In this document: positions 16,001 through 21,798 of the stretch, piece after piece
How positions within the stretch are numbered: position 1 is the first letter of the stretch
Layout of the letters: each line of letters begins with the position of its first letter
Virus record (IMG/VR): IMGVR_UViG_3300005288_000024
Span: 1 to 25,581 of that record
From: a virus
Length of the DNA stretch: 25,581 nt
Reading direction: 5' to 3' (one strand)
Notes under the pieces: model-generated
The model's database searches: none
Seen by the model: the letters and a program-made list of their open reading frames with translations, nothing else
Told to the model about the DNA's origin: nothing
Made by a program: the position numbers and the translations under genes

Positions 16001-17902
16001 GTAGTAACATCCTCTGATAAGAACCCGTATCTGGCTCAGGTTAAGGCAATGCTAAACATCACGAAGACGGATGAGGTACCATTGCTTAACACGCTTAACC
16101 AGACTCTGGATCGTTATGCCTCTAGAGCTTGGAACAAAGCAACTGAAATCTTTGAAAGACAAGGGGGTAAATTTACTCAGGAAAAGTCTGATGAGATTAA
16201 TAATGTCTTTGAAGAGCTTGGTTTCAAGACAGCTTATTATGATGCAGCAACGAACCTTATGGCAAATAGCTCTGTGCCACGAGGGGTTCTTACTAACTTT
16301 ATTCGGAAGTCTAACGCATTTCTCACCACAACAATTCTCAGGCTTGATCCCTTTAACGCACTGAACAACTTGCTCGGGAACACTGTTTTGTTCAGTGCAG
16401 AGTTGAAAAACCTTACTGGCGCCATTAGCAAAGGAAGTGCTGACGGTGCAGGTGAGCTAGCTAAGATTATGAAGATTGGTATCCCAGGAGTTGATGGAGA
16501 TCTAATTACTAGTCCTAGTAAACTGATCAGTAATAGTTTGGCTAGATTGCACGGTGAAGGTAAGGAGGCCTTGCTATCACAGTATAAGCTCAGAGGTTTA
16601 TTGCCTGATCTTAGTGATCAGTATTATAAATCACTGGATGCTATGACACTTACCGGCAAGGAAGGTGTTCATGACATGAGCAAGAAGTCTGAGCAGCTTA
16701 GTGCAGCTTGGGAAGCATTTGGTAAAGCTGGTGAGAAGTTTACTGGTAACCGTTGGACTGAGCAATTTAACAGACTGATCTCTGCTGACGTAATGAAACA
16801 GATTACTGAAGTGGGAGTTAAGCATGGTGTGATTGATGAGAAACTTGCTTGGGCTTATGTGAATACTTTCACTAACCGAGTGAACGGGGTTATCCGTGCA
16901 GCTGAAAGGCCACTGATGTTCCAAGGTCCAGTTGGTCAGGCTATTGGTTTGTTCCAAAGTTACCAGTTTAACTTGATGCAGCAAATGTTCCGATACATTG
17001 GTGAAGGAAATGGTAAGGCAGTTGCAATGGCTGCTGGTTTGCAAGGATCTGTATATGGAGCTAGTAGCTTACCGGGATTCAATTTAATCAATAGTTCCCT
17101 GATTGGCAATGCTAATGGGAACTCTGAACATAAGGATCTATATAGTGCAACTAATACATTGTTCGGTAAGTCCGGTGCAGACTGGCTTATGTTCGGTGCG
17201 CCTAGTAATATCTTAAAAGCTAGTCTCTTTACCCGTGGCGATACCAACCCGCGTACATGGAGTATCGTACCTAATCCAACTAATCCGGGAGACATTCCGT
17301 TTATAAGTGCATTTGGTAAAGTGTTTGCAAGTACTAAGCAGAGTCTTAGTGATGTAGCTGGCGGTGCTCCTGTATGGAATAGTTTCTTAAATGGCATTGA
17401 GCACATGGGATTAAGTCGTCCACTTGCTGGCATGGCTCAGACTGCTAGAGCATTTACGAATGAAGATGGTAAGGTTACAAGTACTCAGGCTAATGGAACT
17501 ATTCTGGGAACTAATGATCTTGCTAGCTGGGCAACTATGACCAGGCTCGCTGGTGCTAAGCCCATTGATGAGGCAATTACTTCTAATGCTTATTTCAGAG
17601 TCCAAGGATATATGGCTGCTGATAGAGTTAAGCGTGAGAAGTTAGGAACTGCGCTTAAGTTAAATCTTCAGGGAGGTGGGCAAGTTGATCATGAACAGAT
17701 CGGACAGTTCGCACAGAAATATGTGGAACAAGGAGGAAGGCAGAAAGGCTTTAATAGTTGGTTTATGGAGCAGTATAAAAACACTGATAGGAGTAGAGCA
17801 GAGGCTTTAGCTAATGGACTTAGTTCTAGTTACTCCAGATACATGCAGGAAATTATGGGAGGTAGGGATAGTTTAGGACAAGATAGTGTGGATACATTCT
17901 AG
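13055..17902 (+). CDS. Giant internal virion / DNA ejection protein
   Basis: A 1615-aa protein, the last gene of the late operon. It is mostly helical and charged. Residues about 210-237 (IVKNIGFGTLIGGGIGAIGASAGTYFG) form a glycine-zipper hydrophobic segment able to insert in a membrane. Around residues 1298-1315 lies FQSYQFNLMQQMFRYIGEG, a pattern seen in C-terminal parts of large podovirus ejection proteins. I saw no RNA polymerase motifs of the N4 virion polymerase type and no clear lysozyme or transglycosylase motif. The probable role is ejection into the cell envelope ahead of the DNA. The TAG stop lies on the edge of structured element copy 2, whose outer stem starts at the last base of the stop. 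Confidence 0.75.
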   Translation: MNFDEAPSFLQAADAHNVAADNGSVFDDIGEVVSNAPSFLAVSIASGLNSFYNTGAAIGNIFQSGEDATPQRDTAEWISEYDDDLGKYYQDNKSAADLTGFIGTSLVPGLAGVKALKAGQNALRAAATGEIGSNMRFATNLLAPTMETYVKREAADLAGKSASFSFANTNAIKALASGTQQGILESLAFETAVAATMFKSPILEDMDFGDIVKNIGFGTLIGGGIGAIGASAGTYFGVKKLLANADARQLNAVRSTQLSSATAETSTADKIVAASTDRTILAQEITPESVRAKKILQGESGESLTDEAIAGEVAKSNRLRQDNLMKLDNEIRTGIRKLTGDDALGNDFADIAAKLGNKGTQETFMNMKTLTRVAEESSVETRIKNLIKEGLAKTVNQAQKQITDEGFINIRMHSGQIGETSAGSVGVPRLADKFKPEQIKKLAAKARTSVNDRVDFRQVKNARDVELRWYNARTLSLPFNKNTVIGSHDLPFIDKAIRDKVEQITISNGPKVLDQQVIVGTDAIKKHFDKVKAEVIEAQKGLKHTSNFIELASNVRRDFIEGTSKLKDPTLNYNAQESYAQELSQFLGKPVTAADLHLKPRFGKATYDTTKVSDEAGHVLAGMALIKYREKMAVEATAKVFASYVGELAETFPAISEDLLRSANRTGGGAGTFTNAGGAYGSLEQATSYIGQLTSELTRTKINKLTETINPVAVKLAQNPEEAVRFSTINEIIANSPEKYVVSDAGHALIPQKIRDYQRALEAGEEVAPPELFKGTVEEIPLINPNALDNTVLSDAVNLHIALNGTRNQSWKELNAVQGNTDNKALDVFYPIRPNPRDYRHIAFVKDETLVGVGHTKMLFANTSKELEDQIAKVPSEYKVYTKGQAEEFYNAKGEFIYDKTLHDNYINTDLLSRGISSRFFPQTDPSKIVNGWLQDHVAKESTLIKQMVLAKYEKETNELKRLGDQFTNVAGSKTGKDSVTDVVTSSDKNPYLAQVKAMLNITKTDEVPLLNTLNQTLDRYASRAWNKATEIFERQGGKFTQEKSDEINNVFEELGFKTAYYDAATNLMANSSVPRGVLTNFIRKSNAFLTTTILRLDPFNALNNLLGNTVLFSAELKNLTGAISKGSADGAGELAKIMKIGIPGVDGDLITSPSKLISNSLARLHGEGKEALLSQYKLRGLLPDLSDQYYKSLDAMTLTGKEGVHDMSKKSEQLSAAWEAFGKAGEKFTGNRWTEQFNRLISADVMKQITEVGVKHGVIDEKLAWAYVNTFTNRVNGVIRAAERPLMFQGPVGQAIGLFQSYQFNLMQQMFRYIGEGNGKAVAMAAGLQGSVYGASSLPGFNLINSSLIGNANGNSEHKDLYSATNTLFGKSGADWLMFGAPSNILKASLFTRGDTNPRTWSIVPNPTNPGDIPFISAFGKVFASTKQSLSDVAGGAPVWNSFLNGIEHMGLSRPLAGMAQTARAFTNEDGKVTSTQANGTILGTNDLASWATMTRLAGAKPIDEAITSNAYFRVQGYMAADRVKREKLGTALKLNLQGGGQVDHEQIGQFAQKYVEQGGRQKGFNSWFMEQYKNTDRSRAEALANGLSSSYSRYMQEIMGGRDSLGQDSVDTF

Positions 17903-18068
17903 GCGCTACAGTCCCTACCCAGCGTAGCCGCTGAGCTAGCTTACCACAACCGGGCCCTAAGATCAATCAGCCACTCGGCCTTCGGCCTCGCTAGGCATGA
18001 TTGACTTAGTGCTATCCCGGTTGCGACGCTACGCTCCATCGGCAGCTGGGTAACGGGCCTTCCGCGCC
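17902..18068 (-). ncRNA. Structured RNA element, copy 2
   Basis: Read on the minus strand from 18068, this repeats the order of copy 1: GGCGCG then GAAGGCC; the blocks TAGCACTAAGTCAATC (18014-17999) and GATTGATCTTAGGGCC (17968-17953), identical to copy 1; TAAGCTAGCT (17943-17934) at the same 9-base spacing; and a closing GCGCC (17906-17902). Helices: GGCGC/GCGCC; TTACCCAGC (18053-18045)/GCTGGGTAG (17923-17915) with one G-U; AACCGGG (18022-18016)/CCCGGTT (17954-17948); the bulged core helix; and a GGCC-GAA-GGCC tip (17987-17977). Flanking helices differ in sequence from copy 1 but still pair. The G-U is a C-A mismatch on the plus strand, favouring minus-strand RNA. The element lies in a 260-base gap between convergent operons. 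Confidence 0.62.
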
Positions 18069-18077
18069 ATGTGCGTT

Positions 18078-18083
18078 AGTATA
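18078..18083 (-). promoter_or_regulatory. Candidate -10 box for structured RNA copy 2
   Basis: TATACT on the minus strand, placed so that transcription would start around 18070, just before the first base of the structured element at 18068, and downstream of the bidirectional terminator. No convincing -35 hexamer is found at 15-18 bases upstream (best match 2 of 6), so this is only a position-based candidate. Confidence 0.25.
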
Positions 18084-18118
18084 CGCCATCGCTAGTTTCA
18101 TGCATTTTCACTAGATAC

Positions 18119-18159
18119 AAAAATGCCCCAGCTAGGAAACTAGACTGGGGCTTTCTTTT
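18119..18159. terminator. Bidirectional intrinsic terminator between operons
   Basis: GCCCCAG-CTAG (18125-18135) pairs with CTAG-A-CTGGGGC (18140-18151) around a GAAA loop, with one bulged A. On the plus strand TTTCTTTT follows (18152-18159), ending the late operon. On the minus strand the hairpin is followed by A then TTTTT (18123-18119), ending the replication operon just after its last gene stops at 18163. Confidence 0.85.
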
Positions 18160-18162
18160 GCC

Positions 18163-18429
18163 TTAAGCTTTATCGTAAGTCAGCTCAAAGATGTCAGGCT
18201 TGCAAGGATAGATTTCTCCTTTAACTCCTCGAATAATGTAATCCCCAGGAGCTGCATTCATTATGCCTTCAAGTGTGTAAATGTTTAGACCTCCGTCAAT
18301 AGTGGGCGAGATTTTTCCAGCAGTAATCTCTTGCATAAACCACTGGGGAATAGCTGTAGTTTCTTCGCCATTGTCAACGAGTTGGTAAGCTTCAATTACG
18401 ACAGGCTTCTTGCGGTATTTAAAAGTCAT
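18163..18429 (-). CDS. Conserved small phage protein (YRKKPVVIEA type)
   Basis: An 88-aa protein, last gene of the minus-strand operon, with AGGAG 6 bases before its ATG. It has the layout of a small phage protein found widely in siphoviruses and podoviruses: KYRKKPVVIEAYQ at the N-terminus, a central TLEGIMNAAPGDYIIRGVKGE and a YPCKPDIFELTY end. The function of this group is not known to me. The terminator follows 4 bases after the stop. Confidence 0.75.
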   Translation of the reverse strand: MTFKYRKKPVVIEAYQLVDNGEETTAIPQWFMQEITAGKISPTIDGGLNIYTLEGIMNAAPGDYIIRGVKGEIYPCKPDIFELTYDKA

Positions 18430-18437
18430 GTTAGCTC

Positions 18438-18776
18438 CTAGACTTTAAGTGACTTACTTGCGTCATGCAAATGTTGCTTGAGCAAGTAGCCTTCCAGCTC
18501 CCAGATCTTATCTCGTGCATTCTCCCTTGAGATCTTCTCACCAATTTCTTGGTTAAAGTTTTCCTTGCTCACACAAGAGGATACTCCTAGAACTGTGAAT
18601 CCGTTCTTAAGTTCCATCTCACATACCATGGTGCGCCCACTAGGAAGCACTGTGAATGTTTGTCCTTTGATTACGCTGTCAATCCATTCAGGAGTAAGCC
18701 TTGGCGCGGTAAGGCCTTTAGCCTTAATTGCCTTTTCTAGTTCTTGCTCATCTGTTAAGCAGTTATCTTTTTCCAT
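18438..18776 (-). CDS. Phage gp49-like family protein (Phage_gp49_66)
   Basis: A 112-aa protein that matches the Phage_gp49_66 family: LTAPRLTPEWIDSVI near residues 22-36, then LKNGFTVLGVSSCVSKENFNQEIGEKISRENARDKIWELEGYLLKQ at about residues 56-101. The family is widespread in phages and has no established function; it typically lies among early accessory genes, as here. Its start has TAGGA upstream, 9 bases after the previous stop, and it ends 8 bases before the next gene, so it is part of the same transcript. Confidence 0.82.
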   Translation of the reverse strand: MEKDNCLTDEQELEKAIKAKGLTAPRLTPEWIDSVIKGQTFTVLPSGRTMVCEMELKNGFTVLGVSSCVSKENFNQEIGEKISRENARDKIWELEGYLLKQHLHDASKSLKV

Positions 18777-18785
18777 ATTTAATTC

Positions 18786-19163
18786 CTAGTGCTTGTAGTC
18801 AGATTGCATAATGATTCTGGACTCTTGTCTTAGCCCAGTTTCGCCAGTGTTAACACGGTTGTTAACAATCACACTTCTCCTTTCCTCAAGTTTCTCTCTA
18901 ATGATATTGCATACATTGCAGAGAGATTCGTGCGAGTAGATTCCATCCATTAAGATACCAACCTCAGCAGCTAGGAATCCAATAGCTTGCTCAAAGTTTT
19001 GAATCAATGCCTGATCTGTGTCTTCATCCATGGTGAATAGAGTAGCGTGAGCATTAGCTCCATCTAGCTCAGCCTGTTTCATTCTAGCAAATAGCTTAGG
19101 GTGATTAGGAATTTCCTGAACCATATTAATGATTCGCTGGTCTAGCATTACGATCTGGACCAT
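18786..19163 (-). CDS. Hypothetical early protein with CxxC motif
   Basis: A 125-aa protein, helical and acidic in the middle, with a CNVC motif around residue 87. I recognise no family. An upstream TTG at 19187 gives a longer frame, but the ATG at 19163 overlaps the exonuclease stop as TAATG and has AGAGG upstream, so translational coupling from this ATG is more likely. The single CxxC is not enough to claim a zinc site. It is part of the tightly packed replication operon. Confidence 0.65.
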   Translation of the reverse strand: MVQIVMLDQRIINMVQEIPNHPKLFARMKQAELDGANAHATLFTMDEDTDQALIQNFEQAIGFLAAEVGILMDGIYSHESLCNVCNIIREKLEERRSVIVNNRVNTGETGLRQESRIIMQSDYKH

Positions 19164-19750
19164 TAGGCAAATAACCTCTGATACCAAGAAGACTTATCAA
19201 CAATAGCATTGAATTGCTTTGCTGCCCAGATTGCATCAGCTAAAGCTGTATGCGCTGCTTCGTCCTGGCCACCTTTGATACGTGCCCCAGGATTAAGAAA
19301 CAATAGATCTCGTGTACAATGAAAGTTCCGGTAACTGTAAGCAGTCTTTTCAATTCCGCTAGTTTTGAATAGATAGCCAAGAATGGTTTGGTCAAAGTCT
19401 TTACCCTGTGCCCACATATGTAGCTCAGCATTAGCTGCGAATCCACTGAGCCATGTATGGAATTCGTGAGCCGCTTCCTGAAATGATACGCCTAGTTCTT
19501 CACACTTATCTAGATAACCTGGATTCTGTTTCTCATGCCATTCTAGTGTGTCAGCATCAATCTCAAATGGAGTGCCAACATAACTGGATGGTTTAATATA
19601 GAGCTGAAATTGGCAAGGCTCAAACTTACCCATTGCCATTACGGCACCAATGTCCACGACTGCTGCCTTGGAATCTAGTGCCAGTGTTTCAGTATCTACT
19701 ACAATATTGACTTTAGCTTTATAAGTTTTAACTGGGGTTGTGCTAGCCAT
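19163..19750 (-). CDS. DEDDh 3'-5' exonuclease
   Basis: A 195-aa exonuclease of the DnaQ/RNase T superfamily. The four acidic residues and histidine of the DEDDh class are visible: D19 and E21 in VVDTET, D118 in the GKDFD segment, H167 and D172 in AAHTALADA. The spacing and the DIGAVMA and DADTLEWHEKQ segments resemble the Rv2179c-like exoribonuclease group (DUF5051) common in phages. It may trim or degrade nucleic acid, for example host RNA or DNA ends; the substrate cannot be told from sequence. The start overlaps the preceding stop (TGATG). The polymerase in this operon has its own exonuclease domain, so this is a separate activity. Confidence 0.85.
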   Translation of the reverse strand: MASTTPVKTYKAKVNIVVDTETLALDSKAAVVDIGAVMAMGKFEPCQFQLYIKPSSYVGTPFEIDADTLEWHEKQNPGYLDKCEELGVSFQEAAHEFHTWLSGFAANAELHMWAQGKDFDQTILGYLFKTSGIEKTAYSYRNFHCTRDLLFLNPGARIKGGQDEAAHTALADAIWAAKQFNAIVDKSSWYQRLFA

Positions 19751-20046
19751 CAGATTCTCTCTGTGATTTTGAATTTAAGTTCTTGGGAATCTCGCAAGTC
19801 ATTCATGTCAAAGACTTTGTTACGGAGTTTAAAGTTACTATGCGCTAACTCTATTGCAAACTCAGTACTCTCTGCTTCGTCCATTATGAATAGTCTGAGA
19901 TTTCTAAGACCTCTCAGCTGGTAACCTTGTGTTATCCGTATAGGCCGTTTGGATTTAAAATAACCATTTTCCCAAAGCCAACCTTCGCCAGCTTTGAATT
20001 GATTGTAGCGCTTAGCTAAGATTAGAATTGGCTCTGGTTTGTACAT
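19750..20046 (-). CDS. Hypothetical early protein, 98 aa
   Basis: A 98-aa protein in the replication operon, starting 4 bases after the previous stop and overlapping the exonuclease start by one base. It is basic in the first half (KRYNQFK, KSKRPIRITQGYQLRGLRNLR) and acidic in the middle (MDEAESTEF). No recognised domain, signal peptide or membrane segment. The basic stretch could contact nucleic acid, but that is only a composition-based guess. Confidence 0.7.
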   Translation of the reverse strand: MYKPEPILILAKRYNQFKAGEGWLWENGYFKSKRPIRITQGYQLRGLRNLRLFIMDEAESTEFAIELAHSNFKLRNKVFDMNDLRDSQELKFKITERI

Positions 20047-20050
20047 GGCA

Positions 20051-20485
20051 TTAACTACTCTTAGGGAGACGATCTTCTACAAGTTTCGCATAGCCTTGAA
20101 TGTCATGCCAGTTGTCATCGTAGTTAGGATCACCAGTGAGGATACGAGCAATCTTATCAAAGATAACTTCAATTGCCTGCTTAGCTACATCGTCTAGGTT
20201 TTCAAAACCTCTGCCACTATTTGCAGGCATGGCTATGATAGCGCATGATTTAAAACTCTGGCAAACTCTAGCATGATCAGTGAAGTCCCCATAGCGAGAA
20301 CCTCGTTGCGCTAATGTAGCTGCAACTGAATCAGCTACGACTGGCTCAGGAACTTTAATCACTTGATCCGGTTGCTCTACGCTAGGGTCAACTAGCTTTG
20401 CTTCTATATATACTGGCTTATCTTTCAATGCCAGCAAACGGTCTTTAGCAATTTGTGCACTGTAAATTTCATTTCCGCTATTCAT
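20051..20485 (-). CDS. DUF6378 family phage protein
   Basis: A 144-aa protein. The first 50 residues are variable; residues 57-140 carry the DUF6378 pattern: LAQRGSRYGDFTDHARVCQ, then DVAKQAIEVIFDKIARILTGDPNYDDNWHDIQGYAKLVEDRL. The HD and DNW-type residues give it the look of a small helical phage protein usually found in early regions; its function is not established. The start follows the preceding stop by 2 bases, and its strong ribosome binding site (GAGAGGGGA) lies within the end of the upstream gene. Confidence 0.8.
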   Translation of the reverse strand: MNSGNEIYSAQIAKDRLLALKDKPVYIEAKLVDPSVEQPDQVIKVPEPVVADSVAATLAQRGSRYGDFTDHARVCQSFKSCAIIAMPANSGRGFENLDDVAKQAIEVIFDKIARILTGDPNYDDNWHDIQGYAKLVEDRLPKSS

Positions 20486-20487
20486 CT

Positions 20488-21798
20488 CTATTCCCCTCTC
20501 TCTTCTGAACTCATGTATCTGTAATCCAGATACTCATTAGTTGGAGTTTCTAATACTCTCTTCATCGGCAATAACTTATCGCCACTGAACTGAAGCTTCT
20601 GTGCTTGCACCATGCCCATGATATGGTTCTGGAAACTTTCCATCTTGTCAAAGTCTAGCTGAACCTTACTCCACAGATCATGAATATTAAGAAGTTCTTT
20701 GCTAAGCTCTAGCTCCTTAATAATCTTATGGGTCATGCCAGAGTTACGTGCCGTACCAAACTCCCCGTATGCATCTGGCATAAAGTGTTCTGTGTAATCC
20801 ATGATCGTATTTGCCCGCTTGATATCAATGGCATCAATGGTAGGTGATAGTCTGCTAGCGGCATGGATAAGTGCGATCTTGAGCAAGTGAGTAAGTCGTC
20901 TATTACTATACGATTCAAACCTGCTATCTGGGATTCCTTTCCAGTTTTGGTAGATCCTATCAATGAGGTTCCAGCTGTCCTCGGTGATTTCCACTTCTCC
21001 GGAGTGATAGTTTCTGATCTCCAATAGTCTGTCCAGTACGAGCTGAGTCTCCTCCTCGCTAGGATTCTTTGGCCTAGTGATCTTTCGTCCACTAGCTTTA
21101 ATGTGTACTGCCAAGATTCGGCTAAAGAATCCCTGGCCAATGCTTTCAACTGGAAAGGTGGTTGAGAAAGTAGTCGGGGTATTCCCGCTAAGGATGTTAA
21201 CGTATGGATTGGGGATAACAACTGACTCCCCGTGCTTAACAGAGTTTTCATATTTGCCCTCGTAATCCCATAGGTTCCCTAAGGTACTACAGAATTCAAA
21301 AATGTTATTAGCAAAGAACTCATTGAACTCATCTGCCACTACCCAAGTCTCTCGGTAATCACAGTCATCTATCTCGCCAAAGAGTTGTTGGTCAAGAATA
21401 TTATTAAGTCCGCCCGTTGCTCCTGCCCCATTTTGCTTGGCAAGTTCAGAAAGGAATTTCTCTTTGGAAATCTTTTCAGCCGAGAAATTCTCGTAGCCTG
21501 CTTTAGCAAGTAACTTCTTAGCTGTTTTAATAGCTGTGGATTTCTTGCTACCAGCTTCTCCCAGCAACATAATGTACTGGTTAGCATATAGTTTAGCCGA
21601 TCCAAACTTAACGTGGACATCTCTTCCAAGCCAAGCACCCAGCATGCCGATGGCAGACCAGCGATTGGCATGGGCTGGAACTTCTGTGCCGGAAGTATAC
21701 TCCAAGTAATGCGCAAAGAAGTCTTGTGTTCCGTCTGGATTGATATGGGGATCATACTCCCTGGAACTAGCGAGTGTGAGTTTAGCTGGCTCATTCAT
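20488..21798 (-). CDS. DUF3987-like replicative ATPase/helicase
   Basis: A 436-aa P-loop ATPase. Walker A is GEAGSKKST (80-88), Walker B is TWVVADE (151-157), a polar sensor is NILSGNTP (201-208), and R227 in GQGFFSRIL sits where an arginine finger would be. This order and the pre-P-loop helical domain match DUF3987-type proteins, which in phages take the place of a replicative helicase or primase-helicase. No zinc-finger or TOPRIM primase domain is present. Next to DNA polymerase and SSB-like genes, a role at the replication fork is likely. The start overlaps the polymerase stop by 8 bases (ATGAATGA), so the two are co-translated. Biochemical activity is inferred. Confidence 0.75.
   Translation of the reverse strand: MNEPAKLTLASSREYDPHINPDGTQDFFAHYLEYTSGTEVPAHANRWSAIGMLGAWLGRDVHVKFGSAKLYANQYIMLLGEAGSKKSTAIKTAKKLLAKAGYENFSAEKISKEKFLSELAKQNGAGATGGLNNILDQQLFGEIDDCDYRETWVVADEFNEFFANNIFEFCSTLGNLWDYEGKYENSVKHGESVVIPNPYVNILSGNTPTTFSTTFPVESIGQGFFSRILAVHIKASGRKITRPKNPSEEETQLVLDRLLEIRNYHSGEVEITEDSWNLIDRIYQNWKGIPDSRFESYSNRRLTHLLKIALIHAASRLSPTIDAIDIKRANTIMDYTEHFMPDAYGEFGTARNSGMTHKIIKELELSKELLNIHDLWSKVQLDFDKMESFQNHIMGMVQAQKLQFSGDKLLPMKRVLETPTNEYLDYRYMSSEERGE

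Noticed and set aside
13055-17902. Possibility that the 1615-aa protein is an N4-type virion RNA polymerase
   Set aside because: No polymerase catalytic motifs of the T7/N4 type were seen, and it is much smaller than the about 3500-aa N4 protein; position and composition fit an ejection protein.
19164-19187. Upstream TTG start for the 125-aa gene
   Set aside because: It would overlap the exonuclease by 25 bases; the ATG in TAATG matches the coupled starts used throughout this operon.
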